NCBI GenBank assembly: GCA_037178975.1
Contig: JASJZH010000002.1
Coordinates: 1,426,001 to 1,490,000, forward strand
Direction of reading: 5' to 3'
DNA length: 64,000 nucleotides
From: Oscheius tipulae
Taxonomy: Eukaryota > Nematoda > Chromadorea > Rhabditida > Rhabditidae
Shown: one piece after another, positions 12,615 to 23,421 of the stretch
Layout of the letters: each line of letters opens with the position of its first letter
Position numbering within the stretch: the stretch's first letter is position 1
The notes under the pieces: generated by a model
The model's database searches: none
Told to the model about the DNA's origin: nothing
What the model saw: the letters and a program-made list of their open reading frames with translations, nothing else
Translations under genes and position numbers: made by a program

Positions 12615-14144
12615 ATGTTTCGGATCCTTTTGACAGTGACAGCTGTCAGCTTGGCAGTACAGGTAAGAGTACCATTCCAGTACCAATACAGTACTTAGGC
12701 TGTCGACCCAGAGATCATTCATGTCAGGGCAAAGAGACAGCCGTGTCGCTGTGTCAGAGACATTGCCCTGCAGAACTCTTTGACTTGTGGATGTGCTGCT
12801 CCCATGATGGTAAGTCTCTCTGGCTCTCTGTCTCTGTCCCTGTCTCTCTGTCTACCGGAACCTTCCAGATTCCCGGAGCTCCTTTGGCAGTAGCCCAGTA
12901 CCAGCAGCAGCTGGCTCTGGCTACACAATTACAATATGTTCAGCCGGTTTATACTAGGTAAGCGGAAGAATTCTTGGAGATTTTTCATGGACTTTCAGCT
13001 GTGGATGTGTCCCACTGATGTACCTTGCCAATCCTGTCTACAGCTGTTCTTGCAATGGAGGGGTAGGTAACTATCTCTGTCTCTCTGTCTCTTTGTCTTT
13101 ATTCTGTCTGTCTATATCTACATTACTATCCAGAGTCCTGCCCCAACTACCCCTACTCCTGCTACGATCCCAATCGTCACCACGACCACTACTCTTCCAA
13201 CTCCTCCGCCCTCGACCACGACTACCACTACCCCCATCCCAGTTACTACCGCTGAGACAACGACTACGACCACTCCGACTACCACGACTCCTACAACGGT
13301 AAGAGAGACAGAGACAGAGACAGAGACAGCGATTGTTCAGACCACAACTACACCTACCACTACGACTACGACCACTACAACCACTACCACACCTGCCCCG
13401 ACTACCACGAATACCTTGCCGACGACTACTACTATGCCAAACACCACCACTATCCTGATTTTAGTTCCGGAGACGACTACCACAGTGAGTCCAGACAGTA
13501 ACAGTGACAGTGCAAGTCCTTTTCCAGACCCTCGTCCCAACCACCTCGGCTCCTTGTGTTTACCCGCCGGTGGCAGTAGTCAACAGCACACAACAGGGCT
13601 GTTTCTGTCTAGACGTTCCGACACAAGTCGTACAGGTTTGCCTTTCCAGTCTTTGCTCTTTCCATCTCGCGATTTTTAGCCCCTGTGTGGTTGCAGATGT
13701 GACTGCAACAGTGGTCTCACTTCGGTCCCTAGCGGCGTCTGTTCCTGTCCTCAGAACGTCCCAGTACCGGTCCAGACTGTTCCGACGCACCAGCAGGCTC
13801 CGGCTCAAAACGAGGCTGTCTATCCCTTGACCACAACCTGTGTCATTCAGATTGGTGTTCCTCAGGTAGCACTTCTGATATATATTCAAAAGACCAGTTT
13901 CAGGCTTCCAGCTGTAACTGTCTTCCTCAGTACAACAACTGTGCCCCCAACATTTGCTGTCTGAAGCCGGCTTACAGAAGTTATAAGGTTTGTGAGAAAC
14001 AGAGAGAGACAGAAAGACAGAGACACAGAGAGATAGAGAGATAGAGAGCTAGTTCAGAAGGCCCATGTCGCTGCGGATGACTCTGATCGTGGTGCCATTG
14101 ACGTCATGATTGACCTCTTGAAGAAGATGAAGAATGTCTACTGA
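12615..14144 (+). CDS. secreted Cys-rich/Thr-rich repeat protein, copy 2 (361 aa)
   Basis: The ten exons are 12615-12662, 12699-12809, 12869-12957, 12999-13062, 13134-13298, 13341-13484, 13528-13635, 13680-13865, 13904-13987 and 14058-14144; 1086 nt in frame. The short signal peptide MFRILLTVTAVSLA is followed by VRAKRQPCRCV, which is the same convertase site and Cys motif as copy 1. A QYQQQLALA segment matches the YQQQNELAYEL of copy 1. Two Thr/Pro-rich exons form a mucin-like linker. The C-terminal module YPLTTTCV ... CNCLPQYNNCAPNICCLK ... YRSYK is shared. This copy has four more introns than copy 1, several only 36-45 nt, and others filled with CTCTGTCTCTCTG repeat. A polyadenylation signal AATAAA follows at 14215. 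Confidence 0.8.
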
Positions 14145-14214
14145 ACTGGAAGAGTAGCTAATTCTCCATGTCTGTAAATATGGTCATGTGACTAATATTA
14201 ATAAGCTAGTTGCT

Positions 14215-14220
14215 AATAAA
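14215..14220 (+). terminator. polyadenylation signal AATAAA
   Basis: It lies 71 bases after the stop codon at 14142-14144. Confidence 0.6.
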
Positions 14221-14224
14221 TAGA

Positions 14225-15239
14225 TTGCGTCAGCTGTCTCTCTGTCTCTAACTAGGGCTTCCTTGAAGAAAACACAATAATTTGGAAGCCGTCGTTTTTC
14301 GGAATTTTCAAGATGAAAACTTCAGCTCTACCGCAGTTGGTCTTTTTTGTGTCCATAAGAGCCAAATCTGAAGCTCTGTTTACTCACCCACAATTTTTAT
14401 CTTTTCGATTGTTGCGACGAAAATGTTCTGTTTACCTTCGGGAAACAGATAACAGCTAGCAGCCCATAGTTTGTAGACTGTCATTTTTCCAGATTGCACC
14501 AAAACACATTAGAGAGCGACAGAGACAGATGTTTTTATTACAGGAAGACTAGAAGGCCTAGAATAGTACCGCGTCATAAAGTTGCTGTCAGCGTCATGAT
14601 AAGAACGAGAGGGTGGGGGTGATAAAGACGACACGCAGCCATATGCTACATATTCTTGGTGCCTTCCCTTAAATTTTTTTTTTGGAGCCTATTCTATTCA
14701 TACTTTAACGCCACTTCAAATGGTGATTAATGACTCTACTATGGAGCTGGTAGAAAAGCAGTCTCAACCTTTTGTTCGTATTTCTTTACATGGAGAGGAG
14801 CGGATACTAAAACGTGAGTTGTCGGCCTCTGTATCTGTCCTCTATTGTGCTAATGTCAATTTTGAAATTTTGAAGATAGTACAAAACTGATAGAGCGAGA
14901 GCAAAATTGATACAGCTTGAGAGCGGAAGACAAAGCAATTAAAGATTGCTCTTTTATTTTTAAGCTCGGGTCCCCATGACAAGGCTTCGTAGTCTTTTTT
15001 ACGAGTAAGGAAGAACATAAGTTTTTGTTAAGATAAACTATCATTGTTTCCTGCTTTTATATCTTGTCAAATAATGCAGGGGCTCAAAATTCGGCCAACT
15101 CACAAGATAGACTCTCTGTCTTTCTGTCTTTCTGTCGCTCTATTGGCCTGTCACTCTCTTTGTCTCTCGGAAATATGGGAACATTTCAGCCGCTCCTTCT
15201 TCACGACTCCTAGTGGGGCTCAACTATTTCCGATATTTA
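14225..15239. other. intergenic, no gene seen
   Basis: AT-rich with scattered CTCTGTCT repeats. It presumably includes the promoter and 5' leader of the fucosyltransferase that starts at 15240. Confidence 0.4.
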
Positions 15240-16500
15240 ATGTGAGTCTCTCTAACAGTATGTTTCGGACTAGGTTCTTTCCAGGAATTCTTACGGGTTA
15301 CTCTGCATAGCAGCTATTATTATTACTTCTGTCTATCTCTATTTGGACATCAATGTGTCCGCGGCAATTTTTGATATGACCATATCTACTAACTCTCCTG
15401 ATTGTTATATGACCCCAGCACATTTTGAGAGCCATTCCAATTGTCTGGATGCACATCTTAAAGGTCAGTCATTGTCACTGTCGCTCATCTCCACTATCAA
15501 ATCTCTAGGTCCCGCAGCCGGAGCAGGCTTCGGCAATCGAATATTTGAATTCGCAATTTTTCTCGGGATGGCCGATTATTCTCGAAGAAGGCCCCGCCTC
15601 AATGACCCCGGTATCGTCAATTCCTTTGAGCAGGCCAGGAAATGGCTGCCCAATCTGGAACCACACTTTCAACAGATGAACAAGGCTAGAGACACAATTA
15701 TTTAGAAATTTTGGTTGTAGGCGCAGTGTAAAGTGACCAAGGAAATCATGTTAGATGGAAATTGTTGTGCCTTTGACAGACAACATGTTGAGGAAGTCAG
15801 GAATTCGAACGCAACAGGATTGAAGTATACTGAGAGCTTTATTCAGGTTGGTGGAACGAGAGACAGTGACATTGACTGACTTTTACAGGGTTATAAGTAC
15901 CTGTCTCTCCTACCTCATTGCTATGTCCGACACCTTCTCAAAGGCTCTCCAGAAGTTGAAAGAGCAGCAGACTACGAAATTTTTCCTAACGTGACCATGA
16001 GACAGTACAGATCAAAGTAAGGTGACCAACACTCCATGTCAATTTTCAGTCTTTGCATCCAGATTCGGCGAGGAGACTTCCTGACTGATGGCAAATACCA
16101 TGTCCCCGATGCTAACTACATTCGCCAGGCCGCAAACTATATAATCGCACAGAATTCCTTTCCAATGGACGTCTATGTGATGGGAAACGACCACACCTTC
16201 AACGAGAAGACTTTCTTGGGCTGGGAAAACGTCTACCTGGCCTCTGACAGCAGAACTCGTCCGATCAATGCGGAATGGGAGTTCAGTCGGATGTACTGTG
16301 ACGCCTTCCTCATCACGGCTTCGGCTTCTACCTATGCCTGGTGGGGAGGCTACTTGTCCAGAGGACAGAAAGTCTACTACAATGCACAATGTTGTAAGCA
16401 AGCTTTCATGAACCAGTGGAAGCAGAGCGAATACTATCCACCGGAGTGGATAGCCCTGAATATGACGAAGGAGGGGATCAGGCCAGTGAATTTGACCTAG
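15240..16500 (+). CDS. alpha-1,2-fucosyltransferase, GT11 family (353 aa)
   Basis: The exons are 15240-15241 (the AT of a split start codon), 15285-15463, 15509-15684, 15721-15846, 15889-16016 and 16050-16500; 1062 nt in frame. The signal anchor is YGLLCIAAIIIITSVYLYL. The GT11 signatures are AGAGFGNRIFEFA (the G-x-GNQ-like motif) and IQIRRGDF, the GDP-fucose-binding HxRRGD-type motif. C-terminal motifs are VYVMGND, EWEFSRMYCDAFLITASASTYAWWGGYLS and PPEWIAL, as in nematode alpha-1,2-fucosyltransferases. Intron 15685-15720 needs a GC donor (aag then gctaga); without splicing the frame hits TAG at once. The intact paralogue at 23422-24929 has a normal GT donor at that place. The split ATG is the only way found to reach the anchor in frame. 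Confidence 0.8.
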
Positions 16501-16779
16501 TTGTTGATATTATTTTACGAGTCAGTATTGTTGTTATTACGGTTAACGATTGTGAATTGTTCAATTCTGGAAAGTGATAGAGAGACAGAGTGACAAAGAG
16601 ACAGACAGACATAGAGAAAGATAGACAGAGAACGTATTACCGTATAGAATGGGTGTGAGATTAAAAACATTGACAACAGTTCTACATGGCCATAGAAGTG
16701 TGGCGAATGTGGAAATTCCTGAAACAATGGTTTCTTTCCCAAATACAGAGACAAACACAGCTAAATCTTTATTGACTGA

Positions 16780-17435
16780 CACCAAATCAAAAGAGTTTGA
16801 CTGCCCTAACAGCGTTCTCTGTCATATTCAGAGCTATCCATTCTGGCGGGAAGAAGCCACTGTCCCTAGTCTGTTTTCTAAAATCTCCCCTGCAACAATA
16901 ACTAACGGTCTTCGGGTTGAAGAATTGGTTTTCAAGATATGCGATGACCTGCTAAGTGGTGGATGTTGATATGGGCTAAAACTTTGCTGAACATCACAAG
17001 ACTGGAAAACTTCTTTTTCCCCTCGAAACAGCAGCTTTAATGTCTGACATTGTCTTTTTTGGTTTGCGTATAACTCTTCACAGCTGTAGTGAGGTCAAAA
17101 CATGAATTTCCAGCTTTCCGATGTTTTGCAAAGTTGTAGATTTAGATACAGGCTACAACTTTGCAAAGCTGTAATAGGACTTCTAGAAGGACTGTGGACA
17201 GGGAGAGATGGTCGGGGCGCGTAAACTTCGAAATCTTCCGAAGAAAGAAAGCAATCTGATGGTAGCCTGGATTGATCCCGACCTTCCAAAAGAAATGAAA
17301 AATCCTGCTCGAGGCAAATGAAGTATAGGAGTACTGTGATGCCGCAAATCCAGAGGAAAGGGAGCTGTAAACTACAAAGGACTATTGAATCAGAAACAAG
17401 ACTCACGAGGGAATACGGCTGTGAAAGATATGCAT
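16780..17435 (-). pseudogene. GT11 fucosyltransferase pseudogene with the catalytic middle deleted
   Basis: The 5' part (about 17220-17435: MHI-type start, 35-nt intron, membrane anchor WICGITVLLYFICLEQDF) matches exons 1-2 of the gene at 23422-24929. The 3' part (about 16783-16890: SGFFPPEWIALNMTENAVRA, then stop) matches its last exon. About 1 kb in between, including the GNQ-like and RRGD motifs, is missing. The junction retains a scrap of the parental intron (near 17101-17150). The flanking DNA is also duplicated, e.g. 16630-16780 with 23270-23420. Confidence 0.8.
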
Positions 17436-17639
17436 TTTTAACTATGTCTAAAAACTGTTTTATTTCACTGTGCCGAAGATTGATCCATGAATGGGTATTT
17501 TGACTTTAGGGGGCTAAAACAGGGACTTTTCCCTTTTCTCTGTATCTATAACGACAAGTCGTTAATTATTTTATGGCACCGTAAACCGTCTAAATTTTCT
17601 TTCTTCCGATGGAATGTTGGTATTTCTTTTCTAAGCTGG

Positions 17640-20600
17640 TTAATTGCTGGGTGAGGTTGTGGACGATCCTGTTACTCTAGCCTCACTGAATTTGCAATTA
17701 CTATAGCCCCGCTCAAAATTTGCTGACCTGTTTGTTGTAGTGGTAGTAGTGGTAGCCGTCTTGTGCTCTTTTTTGAAGATGTTATTCACGAACCCTCTTA
17801 AAACATTCCTACAGAAGCTGGCTCTTTGATTCAAGTTCACATCTAGCATCCGCATTTTCAAAGGATGATAGCCCAAGTTGTTGGAATTGTAGGCGTCGAA
17901 GCGGTAGCCACGGGCACCATCGTAGTTCCAGTCGTAATCAAAGGAGCCCCTGAAATTGCTGAGAGTGAGAGAGATAAAGAGAGACAAAGGAATAGAGAGA
18001 CAGCGAAAGAGATAGAACTTACTTTGTGTAATTGACAGTCTCCAATATTTTCAGCATGGAGTTTTCTACAAAGTAGCGGGCTTCAGTCAGTAGTTCTGCC
18101 AGATCGGATATGTAGTCGAGCTCAAAGGATGGAATGAAGATCCTAGAAGGTACGGATGAGACATCGTGAAAACAAACCAATCAGATTGGATTCTCCCAGT
18201 AAAAGTAGTCAAGTGCTGGCGTGCAGTCATATTGGTGAATCCTTGGGAACTAAGCTGAAGCTGTCACTGTCACTGTCATTATCACTATCACTCACTCTCC
18301 TCTCCACTTCTCCTAGAAGTCTCTGTACTTTCTTGTCATTCGTATACTTCCCATCCAGCAGCTTTATCAAATTGTCAGGCATGTAATCCTGCCACCACTG
18401 TCTGACTATCGTCACCTCACATGGATTGACTACCATTTCCATGCTAACATTCTGCCAGAGGTTAAGTATGGTGTCGTCCCCGATGAAGAAGTACCCTGTG
18501 ACAGTGAAAGTGACAGTTTAAAAGTCTCTACCTTTGATATTCTGGAGCCTCAAATCCCGCACTTTCGAGAAACAGTAGCTATAAAAATGACCACTATGCA
18601 TCTCTTCTACTGTTACATTAACAAAGTTCAAGGGTTCGATGATTGGAAGAGACTCTAAAAGTTTTAGCTCAGTAAGAATCTGTCTCTTACCATGTGCAAA
18701 CAGCTTCGGATCCCATGTCCCACAGAAAATTGTTATCGCAAAGAACGATGAATACATCCGTTGAAGAAGACCAATGGAATGGGTCCAAGCAAAATTGTTC
18801 ATAATTACGAGGACCTAAAGGACCTGTCAGGGTATTGGTTGTGTCACTAACGGTATCTTTTCGGTCCTTCCAAACTCCAGATTCCAAATTTTTGGAGAAG
18901 TCATGGGGTGTTGGTAGTTGCTCTGAAAAAAAAGAAGACGATTGTAGAGATCCTATATTACTGTTTCTCTTTCAATTATCTTTGTCAGTCTGTCATCCTG
19001 TCTGCTGACTCTGACACAGTCTGTCCCTGTTCCTATCAAGTTGTCCTCCTTATATTCTGTCTCTCTGCGACATTGCTCTTCTGTCAACATTGCCATACCT
19101 AGCATATCCTAGCTTTGTCAAGTTGACACCCACTGCATAGCGTTCCTCTTATGTCAGCCTGTCCATACTAAGCTTTCTTTCTCCTGTCCCCATATCTCTG
19201 TTAACCTTTCAAGCTCAACTTACGGCAGCAGAACTTACCATAAACACCGCTCTCATCAGCCTTCGCGCACCAATTTTGAAGTTCAGAGTATGCTTTTAGA
19301 ACACTCTCTGCCCTTGTCGTGTCGTTGGCCTTTATTCCATTCTTCTCGTACTCTCTCGTTCCGAGGTCTAGATTAGCTTCTCTGCAGTTTCCGTAGTTCT
19401 CAGTTGCTATTACATTGTAGTCGGTTTGGAGACTCATGAACTTTAGCTGAGGGAAGACATAGCCAATGTCTTTTAAAACTAGAATCCAGGATTTCACAAG
19501 ATTGTAGTCTTCTTGGCCCCAGAAATTGTTTTCGCTGAAACTTGTTCTGTTAGAGAGACAGAGAGACAGAAAGACCCACGCAAAGTCATGAGCCAGACTA
19601 ACAGTACAGGCTTCAATTGTGTCGCTTTTACAGTACCACTCATCTAGGAACCGAACAATCTGTCCAGACTTCTTGTAAACGTCGCTGAAGGTACTGTTTA
19701 AAGCAATCCTCGGTGACCCTACTTTTCCTGCTCGAAATCCTTCAAATAGTCATGGGCATTCCGAAACTGCACGGCGTTGAAAGGATAGAAGGCCACCTTC
19801 TCCCCAATGAGATGTAGAAGTTTTTGGGCAAAGTAGGACCTCCAAATATCTGTTACCCTAAAGAATGAATAATATATGATACAAACTGGCTACCTAAAAG
19901 CTACAGTAGTTGGCAGAAACATGGTGAAGAAGGCTCGGTAGTGGAAGAGAGTGTTTTGGGAGTTCCAGGGAGAGTAGGTGCCTTCTTCGAGAGTGATAGG
20001 AGGAGCCATCTTGTTGAAAGACACGTGTAGTCCGGTCTTTCGATCGGCATGTTCCAGCCTTAAGCTGACAATGACAGTGACAGTGACACTCACCTGTAAA
20101 TAGCGTCCACATCCGGTTCGTTGTGAACCACGCCCTGTTGGACAGCTGATGCCTTCATTCTTAGGCATAGAATCATTCTGTCCTTGCCATTCGTGTGATC
20201 TTCCAGATATTCGAGCGGAAAGCCCCGTGGCCACATCTCCTTGAAGCCATAGAACTGGTAGGGATTGAAGAGTCTCTCTCCAATTTCTTTGGACTTCGGG
20301 ATGTACCGGAGACCGCTGACAGTGTCGGTGTAGTCGAATTGAGCCAGTCCAAGACCTAAAGTAAATAAACCAGTCTTTCTGTCTCTCTGTATCGGGACTC
20401 TTCTCAAAGAAACAGCCACCGACTTTTGATCTTCCTCGGTTGGAGATTCATCTCAACCGGGCTCAATGACACTCCACTACTAGTGAGAACGAGGAATTGC
20501 CTCCCAAAGTACTACGGATATGTTCGTCCTCCGGCCCAGACTCACCATCCTTTAACACGCCTTGGCACTCGACTCCGAAGGCAAGTTCCATGAGTCCTTC

Positions 20601-20800
20601 TACAGCGCCATAGAAGGCATCATTGTCTCCATGGATCTTCGGAACGCGACAATAGTTCAGGTTAGTCTACTATTATCATTCACATAATCTGCCGTGGTTG
20701 GGGGCTTTTTGGTCTTTGTATTTTTTACTAAACGTAGCATCTACTGTTGAACTAGCTCCCCAAAACTAAGATCTTTACTTTGACTTCTGTCTCTCTGTCA

Positions 20801-20832
<32 letters not shown>

Positions 20833-21391
20833 GTTCCTCTCTGTTCGTCTGTCTCCCCTACCGTAAGGCTTATTGTCATCATCCGTGTCATAGATCCATT
20901 CCGCTCCATTCTGTATGGCATACAAGTAGCCTAGAGTCTTCCTAGCATAACTGTTGAAGGGTAGCAGGTTTGCAAATGACCCAAAAGAAGCTTGACGGTC
21001 CAAGGAGAGAAAGTGGACGTTAGGATGGGACCAATTAGCCGGGGTCTTCTGGTCAGCCACGACCGCGACAGTCCACCCAGACTGACTGGCTAGATTCTGT
21101 TGAAAGATGTATGATATGACTGCTAAACTTACTTTTACATCCTCTGTTGGAATTTGTATGGAGGTCACCACTATCCATTTATTTACTATGGAGTGTGTAG
21201 CTGTGTGCACTTGTTGGTCAGCACCAATGTTCCAAGAACTGTAGCCAAATCGAGTGCCGTAACTGAAAGCATTTGTCTCTGTCTCTGACTCTCTTTACTC
21301 ACGGTCTAACAGCTGTCTTTTCCACATTATACCACAAAATGAAAGAAGCAGCACCCAAAAGGGCACAATAGGCAAAGATTTCTGGTGTCAT
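17640..21391 (-). CDS. DUF288 / STELLO-type protein (826 aa)
   Basis: Fifteen exons, from 21303-21391 through 21262-21133, 21096-20862, 20355-20094, 20064-19894, 19857-19723, 19693-19580, 19534-19224, 18922-18852, 18814-18691, 18654-18532, 18495-18296, 18254-18178 and 18142-18023 to 17958-17640; 2481 nt, all phases match. Start region MTPEIFAYCALLGAASFILW is a membrane anchor. DUF288 motifs: KWIVVTSIQIPTEDVK, LPFNSYARKTLGYLYAIQNG, EWIYDTDDDNKPYG, LAQFDYTDT, MWPRGFPLEYL, QQGVVHNEPDVDAIYR, RKDTVLVIMNNFAWTHSIGL and GYFFIGDD. In plants the related STELLO proteins are Golgi-localised and needed for cellulose synthase assembly. The nematode members have no established reaction; the DxD-like DTDDD is glycosyltransferase-like. 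Introns of 29 nt (19694-19722), 35, 36 and 37 nt occur. Its neighbours are fucosyl- and galactosyltransferases. Confidence 0.87.
20530..20740 (-). repeat. duplicated cryptic exon-like segment inside DUF288 intron 3
   Basis: The minus strand reads an open frame with GDNDAFYGAVEGLMELAFG and ends at a good donor (g then GTGAGTCTGG). About 300 bp around it (20460-20740) recur nearly unchanged at 47372-47660. The donor phase would join the next DUF288 exon, but no acceptor in matching phase was found. It is therefore treated as a repeat and not an exon. Confidence 0.45.
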
Positions 21392-21871
21392 TCAGACCCA
21401 ATGCAATGAATATGTTAGCTGAAACCAGGGCGACGTTTTAAGGCGGACAGAAAGAGAAAAAGAATCAACACGAAAAAGAATCCTAATGATTCTAGTTTAT
21501 TCTGAAAGGGCCGGGGACGTCTTCACATGGTTCATTCATCTATGCGGCATTTCGGATTGTTCAAAATGGAAAAGCTTCAATCAATCGGATTGTGATCAAC
21601 CAATATTTGAACTAGGGGGCCATGTTTGGGAGCTAATAGAAGACTGTGCAAACTGGCAGAACTTGGAGCCCTACATGCTCCCATGCCTGTCGGGAAATGG
21701 AACTCTTTGGTAAGATAGAATGTTCCAACATGGCGGTCAGCGCCGAAAGGTCTACTAAGTAGGTGTTATTCTTGCCAATCCACCCGATCAGTAAGGAGTG
21801 CCCTCGCGACCCATTTCTGGTCTAATCGGTAGTCATTAGAAGTGACTGTGACAGAGGCAGCCAAACTAGAT
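21392..21871. other. intergenic, no gene seen
   Basis: It separates the DUF288 start from the 3' end of the galactosyltransferase gene. One 75-codon open frame on plus has no supporting features. Confidence 0.4.
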
Positions 21872-22966
21872 TCATTTAACATCTTTCACATAAAACTTCG
21901 ACAACTTAGGATTGTCCACCTTGTAGAGGAATGTCTCAATATGATGCATGTCCTCAGGACTCTGATAGTGAAGACTGATGACTTCGGGAACTATGAGAGA
22001 GTCATTGTGAAGAGGCATGAAACGGGCCAGGGCTTCTTGCGTCGTAGTTGGTGGAATTCCTATGGCTCGAAGACAGCTTCCAATTGCCACATCTTCGTAA
22101 TTGTAGAATGGACAGACAGTACGATTCCCATAGGCTTCTTCGACAAATTTTTTGACAGCAGCTCTCGAGAGGACATAGCCTGCACCTCCGGAATGAAAGT
22201 TTCCGGCGTTGACCCATTCATATCCCAGGTAGAAGGGCTGCTTCGGATCGTAGCCGGACAGAAAGTCCCTCAAGTGTTCCATTATGATGTAGTTGTCATC
22301 GTCGGACTGAAAAAGCGACTAATGAGCGTGACAGTACCAGTGACAGTGACTGTATATAACTTACCTTGAGGTACCAGTCAAACTCTGAAGATATTTCCAC
22401 ATAAGCATAGTAGAATGCTCGGATGGACTTGTAAAATAGTTGGCCCCAAGTGTCGTCCAGGTCATGAAAGACGGTAGTGAATGGTATTGTCTCGTCCTTA
22501 ATAGGCTTCTTCACAAAGAACTGTCCGTGGTCACAACGCTTGAGCCAGGTTTGGTTCACTGCTGGTACCTAAAAGTACTGTCACTGCTACTCTCTGAACT
22601 CACACGACTCTTGTAATACCGGTCCACTGTCAACACAAAACAAAAGATGCTTCCAGATCTTGGTAGTCGACTGGCCGCGTCTGACTCATATATCCCTGTC
22701 ATGTTCAGCTCCACGTCTATCAGAGCGGATTTGTTGTATCCTTTTAATAAGGAGACCGTTAGGTCTTCAAATTGAAAAGAATCCGGAGCTGGAACCCAAC
22801 TTCCAGTTTTTTCCTGCTTCCAACTGATCAGGACAAGAGTAGCGGCTACTAATACTATTGTATAGATAAAACTTCGTTGTAATTGCCTGAAACTGGTCAT
22901 GCTGGCAAACTTTATAGGAGAATACCTTATAAGACCTGAACAGAACAGTTTGTCAGTGAGTAACAT
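21872..22966 (-). CDS. core-1-type beta-1,3-galactosyltransferase (C1GALT-like, GT31; 333 aa)
   Basis: The exons are 22604-22966, 22365-22568 and 21872-22306, 1002 nt in frame. A second ATG at 22900 (MTSFRQLQ) would give 311 aa; either leaves the anchor FIYTIVLVAATLVLIS near the N-terminus. Hallmarks: SIFCFVLT, QTWLKRCD, FHDLDDTWGQ, KSIRAFYYAY, the metal-binding SDDDNYI, GGAGYVLSRAAVKKF, YEDVAIGSCLRAIGI and SLHYQSPEDMHHIE. These are the motifs of core-1 synthase and nematode relatives, which add galactose to Ser/Thr-linked GalNAc or similar acceptors in the Golgi. The length is typical. The three-exon structure has small introns, two with GTGACAGTGAC filler. Confidence 0.85.
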
Positions 22967-23421
22967 CGAAGCTGTCTACTCCAATAATTGCGTTGTAACT
23001 AATTGTTACATACAGTTGTTAGCTTGTTGCGAATAGCTGAAAGTTTATTGTTCATCAGAGTCCAAACTAAAATGCAGATGAGGAGACTGGGTCAGCTTGA
23101 TACGTTCCTAGTCTCGACCTCGCGGTCCGTCGAACTCTACTTGGCCTTGATTTTTCTCGGAGGAACAATGAATGTTTTCAATCAATGGGAGACAGAGAGA
23201 GAAACAGAGAGAAAGAGAGGAACTAAGAGACTGAGAGACTTAGAAGCAGAGTGACAAAGAGACAGAGGACGTATTACCGTAAAGAATGGGTGTGAAATCA
23301 AAAACAATGACAATAGTTCTACATGGCCATAGAAGTGTGGCGAATGTGGAAATTCCTGAAACAATGGTTTCTTTCCCAAATACAGAGACAAACACAGCTA
23401 AACCTTTATTGACTAACACCA
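22967..23421. other. intergenic, partly duplicated elsewhere
   Basis: The segment 23250-23420 is the 3' flank of the GT11 gene and recurs at 16610-16780. GACAGAGA-type repeat lies at about 23190-23270. No gene is seen. Confidence 0.4.
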
